Source of the DNA: Oribacterium sp. UBA3737
GTDB taxonomy: Bacteria; Bacillota_A; Clostridia; Lachnospirales; Lachnospiraceae
DNA: 13,124 nucleotides
Direction of reading: 5' to 3'
NCBI GenBank assembly: GCA_002371295.1
Contig: DFGZ01000042.1
Span: 1-13,124 of the forward strand
The notes beneath the pieces were generated by a model that did no database searches, was not told the DNA's origin, and worked only from the letters and a program-made list of their open reading frames with translations. This document shows positions 1-6,422 of this stretch, piece after piece. The position numbers were made by a program, and so were the translations under genes. The first letter of the stretch is position 1. Every line of letters starts with the position of its first letter.

Positions 1-846
1 CTTCTGTCCGGTCCAGAGCTCGAAAGCAGCGGCGCCCTGATAAAGCAGCATGTACATACCGTTGAAAGCATTGAGACCGCACTCTTCTGCCATTTCGAGG
101 AGCTTTGTCTTTCTCGGATTATAGATGACATCAGCTACAGCAAGCTTTTCGGAAATACCCTCTCTGCGTGTTGTGAGCCAGCTTGGATCCTTTATGAGAT
201 TTCCGTCGATGTCCGGAGCCATGCCGACGTTTGTTGCATTGATGAGAAGTGCGGATTCGGAAATCTCTTTCTGAAGAACCGCATCGTCATAGTCCACGAC
301 CTTTACCTTACAGGTAGTACGGGAATTAAGAGCACTGACTACCTTTGAGGTACGATCCCTGAAACGGCTTCCTGCGCGCTCGAATACTGTGATCTCTCCG
401 GCTCCGTCCAGCGCCAGCTGTACCAGAATGGCTATTCCGGCTCCTCCGGTGCCCATGAGAGTCACTTTCTTTCCCACGAAATCCACTCCTGCCTGACGTG
501 CTGATTCTGTAAAACCTATGCCGTCTGTTGTGTGGCCTGTTACGGTTCCGTCCTCATCGATTACAACAGTATTTACGGTTCCTGCGATTTCTGCTGCAGG
601 ACTCAGCCTATCGCAGAGCCCTACCATCTCAGTTTTAAGAGGCATGGTGAGATTGAAACCACGAACTCCCATGAGCCTGAAGCTTTCCACTACTTTTCGA
701 AGTTCACCCTCTTTTATATCGAAGGCAAGATAACTGTAGTCGAGATCAAGCTGTCTGAAACCTTCATTGTGCATGGCCGGTGAAAGGCTGTGTGCTACGG
801 GGCTGCCCAGAAGGCAGATCATTTTGGTTCTTCCTGATATTTCCAT
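1..846 (-). CDS. aroE: Shikimate dehydrogenase (AroE), 3' end cut by window edge
   Basis: NADP-dependent reduction of 3-dehydroshikimate to shikimate in the cytosolic chorismate/aromatic amino acid pathway. The frame is open from an ATG at 846 to base 1, giving 282 codons with no stop. The family is usually about 270-290 residues, so only a short C-terminal piece is missing. Visible motifs are the substrate-binding SLS near residues 20-22, the catalytic Lys71 in FNLTMPLK, the NTV at 92-94, the catalytic Asp108 in TTDGIGF, the dinucleotide-binding GTGGAG at 132-137, NATNVGM, and a C-terminal YQGAAAFELWTGQ helix that binds substrate in this family. AAGGAG lies 11 nt before the ATG. The gene follows the DUF1275 gene by 88 bp, with no convincing promoter between, so read-through is plausible. 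An AroE-like quinate/shikimate dehydrogenase cannot be fully excluded. Confidence 0.95.
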   Translation of the reverse strand, partial: MEISGRTKMICLLGSPVAHSLSPAMHNEGFRQLDLDYSYLAFDIKEGELRKVVESFRLMGVRGFNLTMPLKTEMVGLCDRLSPAAEIAGTVNTVVIDEDGTVTGHTTDGIGFTESARQAGVDFVGKKVTLMGTGGAGIAILVQLALDGAGEITVFERAGSRFRDRTSKVVSALNSRTTCKVKVVDYDDAVLQKEISESALLINATNVGMAPDIDGNLIKDPSWLTTRREGISEKLAVADVIYNPRKTKLLEMAEECGLNAFNGMYMLLYQGAAAFELWTGQK

Positions 847-934
847 AAAACTGTTCTCTCCTTCTTATGCACTATTCGGTTATCAAAGATTTGTTTTACC
901 ATGCGGCATCCGTTTTTCCGTTTCCGGATGGATA

Positions 935-1666
935 TCAATGACCGTGAGGTGTTCTGTTCAGCAGGGGCCTCTCATAGGTTCTGTCCGCATACATAAGTTT
1001 TGCAAATACTGCAAAAAGCACAACTCCCGCGCCCCATATGGCATGATAGTTCATGACTCTGCAGCACAATGTTCCAACCAGAACTCCTGCAGCGAAGATA
1101 AGCATCATGCTTCCGTGGAGTTTGCATTTCCTGCCGGCAGAGCCGTTTCCGCTTCGCAGGAACTGGACCATGTTTGAACCGAACTGTCTCAAATGGTTGG
1201 TACAGAATGTGGTTGCCATTCCTATACCCTCTGCCTGTCTGAAGGTATTGAACTGCATGGCACAGATGAAGTTGAGAGTTACCTGACATATCTGATCGGG
1301 CCAGTTTGCAGGCATAAGTCCTAACAAAATTACGGCAATCAGTTCGATGCCGACGAGAATGGTATCCCAGCGCAATAGCTTGAATTTCTTTATTTCCTTG
1401 GCCAGAACTTCTGAAATAACTGTTCCTCCGAGATAAGCAGTGAAAGGAATAAGATAGTAAGCTGCCTGACGCCACTCTCCGTTACCGAGGTGCATACTGA
1501 GAAGTACGATGTTGGCGGTCTGTGCATTACAGAAAACTCCGCCTCTCAGACTATAGGTATATGCTCCGTAAAATCCTCCTACAAATATGAGGGCCCAGAA
1601 GACCCAGATTTTTTCACATTCGAGAAATTCGGGTTTTTCGGATTTTGTTTCCATATTTTGTTCCAT
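935..1666 (-). CDS. DUF1275 (YoaK-like) integral membrane protein
   Basis: A 243-residue multi-pass membrane protein of the DUF1275/YoaK family, whose biochemical role is not established. About six hydrophobic segments are visible, roughly at residues 20-40, 66-86, 103-120, 128-150, 186-203 and 208-226. Two family signatures can be seen: GGVFCNAQTANIVLL near residues 42-56 and ATTFCTNHLRQFG near 151-163. Both deviate from the usual forms (AQTGN and TGNLR). The ATG at 1666 has GGAG 12 nt upstream, which is rather far; a second ATG at 1654 is possible. It lies 69 bp after rlmB. Downstream is a weak 6-bp hairpin (907-912 with 925-930) with no U-tract, so it is probably not a terminator. Family assignment is good; function is unknown. 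Confidence 0.85.
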   Translation of the reverse strand: MEQNMETKSEKPEFLECEKIWVFWALIFVGGFYGAYTYSLRGGVFCNAQTANIVLLSMHLGNGEWRQAAYYLIPFTAYLGGTVISEVLAKEIKKFKLLRWDTILVGIELIAVILLGLMPANWPDQICQVTLNFICAMQFNTFRQAEGIGMATTFCTNHLRQFGSNMVQFLRSGNGSAGRKCKLHGSMMLIFAAGVLVGTLCCRVMNYHAIWGAGVVLFAVFAKLMYADRTYERPLLNRTPHGH

Positions 1667-1735
1667 GATTGTTTATTGCTCCATATTTCGATGGTCTTAA
1701 TAATTCCCATGAATCTTAAGACTCACGAATAAGCT

Positions 1736-2476
1736 TTAATTAAGCCTCTGTCTCACGATCTCGTAAGCGAGAACTCCGCAGGCAACGGAAGCATTGAGAG
1801 AATCAATGTCTCCGAACATAGGGATGGATGCAACCATATCACACTTCTCCTTAACGAGACGTGAAACACCCTCGCCCTCGTTTCCGATGACGAGACCGAT
1901 GGCACCCTTTAAGTTAAGGCGGTACATGCTCTCTCCGTTCATATCGGCACATACGAACCAGAGACCTTCCTTTTTAAGCTCCTCTATGGTCTGTCCGATA
2001 TTTGTGACCTTTGCGACTCTTGTGTGCTCGAGAGCTCCGGCAGAGGTCTTGGCAACCGTTGAAGTGAGACCTACCGCACGTCTTTCGCGGATGATGACGC
2101 CGTGAGCTCCTGCGAGATTCGCTGTACGTATCATGGCGCCAAGGTTGTGGGGGTCCTCGATTCCGTCAAGGATAAAGATAAAGGGACTCTCGTTCTTTGA
2201 ACGGGCATACTCAAGGATCTCAGGCACACTGCTGTAATGGAATGCAGCGAGGTAGGCGATAACACCCTGATGGGAACCCTGTCCCGCTATCTCATCAAGT
2301 CTTTCCTTTTTTACGAATTCCGGCTTGATTCCGGCCTTCTTTGCTTCTCTGATGATGGTCGATACAGGACCGTCATGTATTCCGTCCTGAAGGAAGAGTC
2401 TGTCAACTGCCTTTCCTGCGCGGAAAGCTTCAATAACGGGATTTCTACCGATTATGGTAAATTGTTCGTCTCTCAT
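1736..2476 (-). CDS. rlmB: 23S rRNA 2'-O-methyltransferase, TrmH/SpoU family (RlmB-type)
   Basis: SPOUT-class RNA methyltransferase, by homology an RlmB that methylates the 2'-O of G2251 in 23S rRNA using S-adenosylmethionine. With the chosen start it has 246 residues, the usual RlmB length. Residues 5-75 form the N-terminal substrate-binding domain (the family's IxGRNPVxEA motif is at 8-17). The three SPOUT motifs follow: DPHNLGAMIRT (108-118, with Asn111 and Arg117), VIGNEGEGVSR (196-206, Glu200) and SLNASVACGV (226-235). The frame is open upstream to an ATG at 2533, but the ATG at 2476 has GGAGG 5 nt before it and matches the family N-terminus, so the extra 19 residues are rejected. It follows mrnC by 93 bp. 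Which nucleotide is modified cannot be proved from sequence; the gene order supports RlmB. Confidence 0.93.
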   Translation of the reverse strand: MRDEQFTIIGRNPVIEAFRAGKAVDRLFLQDGIHDGPVSTIIREAKKAGIKPEFVKKERLDEIAGQGSHQGVIAYLAAFHYSSVPEILEYARSKNESPFIFILDGIEDPHNLGAMIRTANLAGAHGVIIRERRAVGLTSTVAKTSAGALEHTRVAKVTNIGQTIEELKKEGLWFVCADMNGESMYRLNLKGAIGLVIGNEGEGVSRLVKEKCDMVASIPMFGDIDSLNASVACGVLAYEIVRQRLN

Positions 2477-2537
2477 TTTTTCCTCCATGGGGCATGCACG
2501 AATCGGGTTTGACTGAATCCGTATATGCCCCACTAAT

Positions 2538-2565
2538 TAAGTTTGAAGGTTCGCTTTCAAACTTA
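2538..2565 (-). other. Intercistronic inverted repeat between mrnC and rlmB
   Basis: A perfect 10-bp stem (2538-2547 with 2556-2565) with an 8-nt loop lies just after the mrnC stop codon. On the transcribed (minus) strand it is followed by AATTAG and not a run of T, so it does not look like an intrinsic terminator. It may be a processing or stability hairpin within the operon mRNA; this is inference. Confidence 0.6.
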
Positions 2566-2569
2566 GCTC

Positions 2570-3013
2570 CTACTTGTCTATTTCCTGCAAATGCCTGATT
2601 CCGGCAGCTTCTATCTCCAGCACACGCTCATACTGTCCTGTAAGATACAGGTAACCGAGCAGGGCTTCAAAGCCGGTGGCTCTCCGGTAATCCTGAATGG
2701 AGCTGTTCTTGCTGTGTGTGGCAGACTTATGGTTCCTTCCTCGTCTGTACACCGACATCTCCTCTTCCGAGAGCATGTTGTTTCCTATCATCCATCCCAT
2801 GATCTCGGCCTGGGCATGGGCGCAGACAAAATTTGTTTTTTTCCGGTTGATGTCATTGACGGAACCCGGAAAATGGGTCACAACATATTCTCTTACAGCC
2901 ATATCATAGATGCAGTCACCTATGTACGCAAAGACAAGCGGTGAAGTTGTCTGCACATCCACCGCTTTAAGATCAAGTTTTTCCTTATAAAGTTCAAAAA
3001 AATTATCTGTCAT
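2570..3013 (-). CDS. mrnC: Mini-ribonuclease III (MrnC)
   Basis: A double-strand-specific endoribonuclease made of an RNase III catalytic domain without the dsRNA-binding domain. In Bacillus it trims both ends of the 23S rRNA precursor. The 147 residues match the family length. The signature AYIGDCIYDMAVR (29-41) carries the catalytic Asp33, and ATGFEALLGYLYL (112-124) carries the metal-binding Glu116. A conserved basic stretch RGRNHKSATHSKN lies at 91-103. The ATG is 12 nt after the cysS stop and has no clear Shine-Dalgarno sequence; the nearest GGAG lies inside the end of cysS, about 23 nt upstream. Translation may therefore depend on ribosomes finishing cysS. Gene order cysS-mrnC-rlmB is the same as in Bacillus subtilis, which supports the assignment. 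Confidence 0.93.
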   Translation of the reverse strand: MTDNFFELYKEKLDLKAVDVQTTSPLVFAYIGDCIYDMAVREYVVTHFPGSVNDINRKKTNFVCAHAQAEIMGWMIGNNMLSEEEMSVYRRGRNHKSATHSKNSSIQDYRRATGFEALLGYLYLTGQYERVLEIEAAGIRHLQEIDK

Positions 3014-3025
3014 AAATTACCGGGC

Positions 3026-4432
3026 TTACGCTCTGCTCCACTTAACGCCTTCGCGGGTGTCCTTAAGTACGATACCCATCTCGAGAAGCCTGTCACGGAT
3101 CTCGTCAGCCTTTGCAAAATCCTTTGCCTTGCGGGCTGCCTGACGCTCTTCAATAAGCTTTTCAACAGCGCTGTCAAGGTCATCCTTTTCTACTACAGTT
3201 CTGATTCCGAGTACGCTCATGAGGAGCTCAAGCTTTTCAAGGACGTAGTCTGTCAATGCCTTTGAGCTCTGCTCTGTGGCAGAAACATTGGCAATCTTCA
3301 CAAGTTCGAATACTGCTGTGATGGCATCGGCTGTGTTTAAGTCATCGTCCATCTTCTGGTTGAACATCTCCTGCTGGGCGTCAACTGACCTTTTGACCTC
3401 CTGCTCAGCGGCTGTAAGCTCATTGCCTTCTGCCTTTGCGCTCAGCTCTCTCAGACGCTCGATGGCTGTCTGGATACGCTCGAGAGAAGTCTTGGCGCTG
3501 TCCATAAGGTCTCTTGAGAAATTAAGCGGATTTCTGTAATGAGCGCTCAGCATATAGAAACGAAGCACGCGGGGATCATACTGTGAAGTGATGTCACGTA
3601 CTGTGAAGAAGTTTCCAAGTGACTTGGACATCTTCTGGTTGTTGATGTTAATGAATGCATTGTGCATCCAGTAGTTGGCGAATTTCTCATGGTGAGCCAT
3701 CTCGTACTGGGCGATCTCATTTTCATGATGAGGGAAAATGAGATCCTCTCCGCCTGCATGGATGTCGAGACGTCCTCCGCAGTACTTTGGAGCCATGACG
3801 CAGCACTCTGTATGCCAGCCCGGACGTCCTTCACACCATGGAGACTCCCAGTAGGGCTCTCCTTCCTTCTTTGGCTTCCAGAGAACAAAGTCTGTTGAAG
3901 TTCTCTTTCCGTCCTCACCTGAGACCTTTAAGTCACGGAAACCGGACTGAAGCTCATCGATGTTTTTGTGACTGAGCTCGCCATAGTCCCTGAAGGAGGT
4001 TGTGTCGAAATAAACTGTTCCGTCTTTTGCGACATAAGCTGCACCCCTGTCCACAAGATCCTTGATAAGATCGATCATGCCCTGGATCTCTTCGGTAGCC
4101 TTTGGATGAACGGCTTCCTCGATGTTGAGATCTGACATGTCTTTCTCTACTTCTGCAATGTATCTGGTTGTTATATCGGAGCAGGAAACACCCTCTTCGA
4201 TGGATTCTTTAATGATTTTATCGTCTACGTCTGTGTAGTTTGAAACATAAGTTACCTTGTAGCCCTGATACTCCATATATCTTCTGAATGTATCAAAAAC
4301 GATCATAGGACGGGCATTACCGATATGGATGAAATTGTAAACGGTAGGACCGCATACATACATACGGATCTTTCCCGGTTCAATCGGCTTGAACTCTTCC
4401 TTCATACGAGACATGGTATTAAAAATTTTCAT
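3026..4432 (-). CDS. cysS: Cysteinyl-tRNA synthetase
   Basis: Class I aminoacyl-tRNA synthetase that charges tRNA(Cys) with cysteine in the cytosol. At 468 residues it has the usual length. The HIGH motif is HIGN at 36-39 and KMSKS is at 267-271. The four zinc ligands that give cysteine specificity are present: Cys27, Cys210, His235 and Glu239 (in GWHTEC and FPHHENE). The C-terminal part (about 300-468) is the helical anticodon-binding region, ending in the conserved DxxREGVKW segment. The ATG at 4432 has AAAGGAG well placed upstream. A strong promoter at 4560-4588 gives a leader of roughly 120 nt containing a large hairpin. Followed by mrnC after 12 bp. I see nothing missing or broken. Confidence 0.98.
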   Translation of the reverse strand: MKIFNTMSRMKEEFKPIEPGKIRMYVCGPTVYNFIHIGNARPMIVFDTFRRYMEYQGYKVTYVSNYTDVDDKIIKESIEEGVSCSDITTRYIAEVEKDMSDLNIEEAVHPKATEEIQGMIDLIKDLVDRGAAYVAKDGTVYFDTTSFRDYGELSHKNIDELQSGFRDLKVSGEDGKRTSTDFVLWKPKKEGEPYWESPWCEGRPGWHTECCVMAPKYCGGRLDIHAGGEDLIFPHHENEIAQYEMAHHEKFANYWMHNAFININNQKMSKSLGNFFTVRDITSQYDPRVLRFYMLSAHYRNPLNFSRDLMDSAKTSLERIQTAIERLRELSAKAEGNELTAAEQEVKRSVDAQQEMFNQKMDDDLNTADAITAVFELVKIANVSATEQSSKALTDYVLEKLELLMSVLGIRTVVEKDDLDSAVEKLIEERQAARKAKDFAKADEIRDRLLEMGIVLKDTREGVKWSRA

Positions 4433-4456
4433 AAGTTCTCCTTTGCCTTTGAGAGG

Positions 4457-4506
4457 TCATGCAGAACCTTCTCCTGTGAAATATCATCTCCGGGAAGGTT
4501 GCATGA
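4457..4506 (-). promoter_or_regulatory. Structured hairpin in the cysS 5' leader
   Basis: Inverted arms TCATGC+AACCTTC and GAAGGTT+GCATGA (plus-strand reading 4457-4462, 4465-4471, 4494-4500 and 4501-4506) form a 13-bp stem with a 2-nt bulge around a loop of about 22 nt. It lies between the predicted transcription start near 4553 and the cysS Shine-Dalgarno near 4440. No U-tract follows, and none of the T-box hallmarks (AGGGTGGNACCGCG, stem I AGUA) is visible. Its function is unknown; it may be a leader stabiliser or a regulatory element. Confidence 0.5.
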
Positions 4507-4559
4507 AATAACGATATTCGCCCTTAAGACGCAGCTCTCCTGAGGCTTACATGCCAATT

Positions 4560-4588
4560 ATTGTAATATTTAAGCCTTTGTGAGTCAA
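4560..4588 (-). promoter_or_regulatory. Sigma-70-type promoter for cysS-mrnC-rlmB
   Basis: On the minus strand TTGACT (-35, 4588-4583) is followed by a 17-nt spacer and TACAAT (-10, 4565-4560), each one base from consensus. Transcription would start near 4553, about 120 nt before the cysS ATG. It sits directly downstream of the htrA terminator, which makes the cysS cluster an independent transcription unit. Confidence 0.8.
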
Positions 4589-4590
4589 TA

Positions 4591-4634
4591 ATAAGAAAAC
4601 AGGCGCTTCTGATAATGATAAGAAAACAGGCGCT
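4591..4634. repeat. Two-copy direct repeat, 17 bp, duplicating a terminator arm
   Basis: ATAAGAAAACAGGCGCT occurs at 4591-4607 and again at 4618-4634, a period of 27 bp; the match extends three more bases leftward past one mismatch. The right-hand copy is the 3' arm plus U-tract of the htrA terminator (minus-strand reading). The left-hand copy is an orphan arm with no partner. Confidence 0.85.
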
Positions 4635-4660
4635 CCGGAAAATGATCCGGGGCACCTGTC
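4618..4660 (-). terminator. Rho-independent terminator downstream of htrA (distal)
   Basis: Minus-strand reading: ACAGGTGC, CCGGA, a 6-nt loop, TCCGG, GCGCCTGT, then TTTTCTTAT. The arms are 4626-4639 and 4646-4659 on the plus coordinates, about 13 bp with one wobble and one mismatch. The T-rich tail on the minus strand shows it terminates htrA transcription ahead of the cysS promoter. Confidence 0.85.
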
Positions 4661-4690
4661 TGGTTCTGTTATTAATGCTGTGTGACAATC

Positions 4691-4749
4691 AAAAGCCGGG
4701 ATTCGGTTAAAAGTGCAGCTTATCAGCTTATCCGAAGCCGTCCGCTTTT
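4691..4749. terminator. Imperfect hairpin immediately after htrA (proximal)
   Basis: The outer arms AAAAGC/GCTTTT and inner arms TTCGG/CCGAA pair around an internal loop. A stretch of T closes the 3' side on either strand. The apical part contains a tandem 8-bp repeat, AGCTTATC twice. It starts right after the htrA stop codon and looks like a first, weaker terminator before the stronger one at 4618-4660. Confidence 0.5.
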
Positions 4750-4750
4750 A

Positions 4751-6196
4751 TCATCTCTGGTACTGATTGATGAAATCCTGGAAAGCCTTCAGAATATCGT
4801 CTGTGTCGAGATTTCCGTTGTTACCGTTATTTGAATCGGAATCCTTATTGTCCGAGTCTCCGTTTCCATTCTGGCCATCCTGACCCTTAGGGTCGTAATT
4901 CCTTGAAAACGGGTCGTTCTTTCCGCCGGAAGTGCCGGATTTGTCCTTTGTGGAGGATGAAGTTTCCGCTGATCCGAGAACAACTTCTACGGTTATCTCA
5001 TCATACTTGTCGCCGTTTGGACGCTGAACAGTCAGAGTGACCTTTTCACCGGCCTTATATTTGGAAAGGATCTCTCCGAGCTCATTGAAGTCTTTTACAG
5101 ACTGACCCTCTATAGAGGTGATAATGTCTTTCTCGTGAAGATCGTCGTTCTTTGCATCGGAACCATCTGTGTGCTTGTACACGAATACTCCCTGAGGCAT
5201 ACCAAAGCTTGCAGAGGTCTTCTCATCGATGGTCTTTACAGTGACACCGAGATAACCGCGTTCTTCCTGGGAAACCGCTGACCGGGTCTCTATCTTTGAA
5301 AGGCGCTCTGTAACCTTCCTTGCTGTTGATGAAGGTATGGAATAGCAGATACCCTCTGTGTCAATGGAAGTGGTCTTTGCTACATTGATGCCGATGACCT
5401 CACCCTTCATATTGAGGAGAGCTCCGCCGGAGTTGCCGGGATTGATGGCTGCATCTGTCTGAATGAGTCCTGTTCTCTTACCCTGGTTTGTGTTAATGTC
5501 TCTGTTCTTTGCAGAGATGATACCTGTGGTCACTGACTGTCCATAGCCGAGAGCATTACCGATGGCAACTACCTGGTCTCCGATCTGTGCAGCATCGCTG
5601 TCGCCGAAGGTGGCGATGGAGATAGCATTCATAGTCTTGGTAGGGATGTTCTCAAGTTTAATGGAAAGAAGTGCTATATCCGCCTGAGAGTCACTGCCCT
5701 TGATTTCCGCATCGATGGTTTCGTCATCTATAAAGGTTACCGAAAGGGATTCGGACGATGATACCACGTGGCTGTTCGTGAGGATGAGAAGCTCTGTGTC
5801 ATTCTTTCCGATGATCACACCGGAACCGCTGGCCGGAACTTCAGTCTCATAACTCTGGTAATCTCCGAAAATCGAGAAACCGTTCTGACGGTACTTCACC
5901 ATGTTTGTGATGGAAACGACAGACGGCATTGCGTTTTTGACTACGTCGGTCACACCACCCATGATGTATGAACCTGTGGCTGTTTTTATGGTTGCATTAT
6001 TAATTTCTACAGGGGAGGTATTTCCCTGCTGTGCGGGGGACGATTCAGACTGAGGCTGTGTTTCAGTCACAGCTGCGGCTGTCTCCCGATATGCTATTCC
6101 GGCTCTCTGTGCGGCTACATTGACACCCACCATGGCGGCGCCGGCAACTGCTCCGAACAAAAGTGCACCCGCTATTATTCCTGCTATACGTTTCAT
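4751..6196 (-). CDS. htrA: HtrA/DegP-like membrane-anchored serine protease with PDZ domain
   Basis: Envelope quality-control serine protease (S1C family) that degrades or refolds misfolded exported proteins outside the membrane. Of 481 residues, 1-30 form an N-terminal signal anchor with one hydrophobic segment (about 5-28). A Thr/Gln/Ser-rich linker runs to about residue 75. The trypsin-like domain spans about 84-305 with the triad His143 (TNSHVV), Asp173 (QADIALL) and Ser256 (NPGNSGGAL). One PDZ domain covers about 313-408. The tail (412-468) is rich in Asp, Asn, Gly and Ser and ends in a short amphipathic DDILKAFQDFINQYQR. AGGAGG stands 10 nt before the ATG. The gene is divergent from the lipid kinase and followed by two hairpins. 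Tandem stops TGA-TAA end it. Orthology to a specific DegP or HtrA paralogue is not decided. Confidence 0.95.
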   Translation of the reverse strand: MKRIAGIIAGALLFGAVAGAAMVGVNVAAQRAGIAYRETAAAVTETQPQSESSPAQQGNTSPVEINNATIKTATGSYIMGGVTDVVKNAMPSVVSITNMVKYRQNGFSIFGDYQSYETEVPASGSGVIIGKNDTELLILTNSHVVSSSESLSVTFIDDETIDAEIKGSDSQADIALLSIKLENIPTKTMNAISIATFGDSDAAQIGDQVVAIGNALGYGQSVTTGIISAKNRDINTNQGKRTGLIQTDAAINPGNSGGALLNMKGEVIGINVAKTTSIDTEGICYSIPSSTARKVTERLSKIETRSAVSQEERGYLGVTVKTIDEKTSASFGMPQGVFVYKHTDGSDAKNDDLHEKDIITSIEGQSVKDFNELGEILSKYKAGEKVTLTVQRPNGDKYDEITVEVVLGSAETSSSTKDKSGTSGGKNDPFSRNYDPKGQDGQNGNGDSDNKDSDSNNGNNGNLDTDDILKAFQDFINQYQR

Positions 6197-6244
6197 TCTC
6201 TGTTACCCTCCTGAAACTGCTGTGTGATGTGCATCCTGATTTTT

Positions 6245-6286
6245 CTTGTATGATACCCGTATTATGTGTTCAATTTGTGATTTCAA
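6245..6286 (-). promoter_or_regulatory. Candidate promoter(s) for htrA
   Basis: Two overlapping sigma-70-like pairs on the minus strand: TTGAAC (6273-6268), 17-nt spacer, TACAAG (6250-6245); and TTGAAA (6286-6281), 16-nt spacer, TAATAC (6264-6259). Neither is a full match. No CtsR-type operator is visible. The 207-bp gap between htrA and the kinase must hold divergent promoters; I found no convincing one for the kinase. Confidence 0.35.
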
Positions 6287-6365
6287 TAATAAAAATTTCG
6301 TATAGTGAAAAACGGCATTTTTTGATTTATTTTTATACTATTTTTAGAAATGATCCGGAGGTTCG

Positions 6366-6422
6366 ATGCTATACTCTGTTTGTATTTGCAACATGGAGGT
6401 TCAATGTATTATTTCATCGTAA
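6366..6422 (+). CDS. Possible 18-codon upstream ORF overlapping the kinase start
   Basis: An ATG at 6366 opens an 18-residue frame (three Cys among 18 residues) ending in TAA at 6420-6422, past the kinase ATG at 6404. Its start context GGAGG-TTCG-ATG is almost identical to the kinase's own GGAGG-TTCA-ATG 38 bases further on. It could serve translational coupling or competition between the two starts, or be chance. No similarity to known peptides is recognised. Confidence 0.25.
   Translation: MLYSVCICNMEVQCIISS

Noticed and set aside
767..1177. 136-codon plus-strand ORF across the aroE/DUF1275 junction
   Set aside because: It lies antisense to two well-supported genes and shows no protein-like pattern or start signal.
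1694..1722. Terminator between rlmB and the DUF1275 gene
   Set aside because: A 7-bp AT-rich inverted repeat (GTCTTAA/TTAAGAC) with a 15-nt loop and no T-tract is too weak.
2477..2533. Upstream ATG for rlmB at 2533 (19 extra residues)
   Set aside because: The ATG at 2476 has GGAGG at ideal spacing and matches the RlmB N-terminus; the extra residues have no family counterpart.
4423..4463. A 13-codon ORF in the cysS leader (ATG at 4461-4459) overlapping the cysS start
   Set aside because: It has a GGAG 10 nt upstream, but that site is buried in the leader hairpin, the peptide is very short and has no recognisable leader-peptide composition.
4433..4560. T-box riboswitch upstream of cysS
   Set aside because: No AGGGTGGNACCGCG-like sequence, no recognisable stem I, and no terminator between the promoter and the start codon.
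4591..4634. Start of a CRISPR array
   Set aside because: Only two copies, with a 10-bp gap and one copy being part of a terminator stem; no further repeats or cas genes.
6301..6365. Sigma-70 promoter for the lipid kinase
   Set aside because: The region is AT-rich with several TATACT/TTGATT-like words, but no pair has acceptable spacing, so no call is made.
6350..6403. Upstream in-frame ATG of the lipid kinase at 6350
   Set aside because: No ribosome binding site at proper distance, and the family N-terminus (YFIVNP) begins right at the ATG at 6404.
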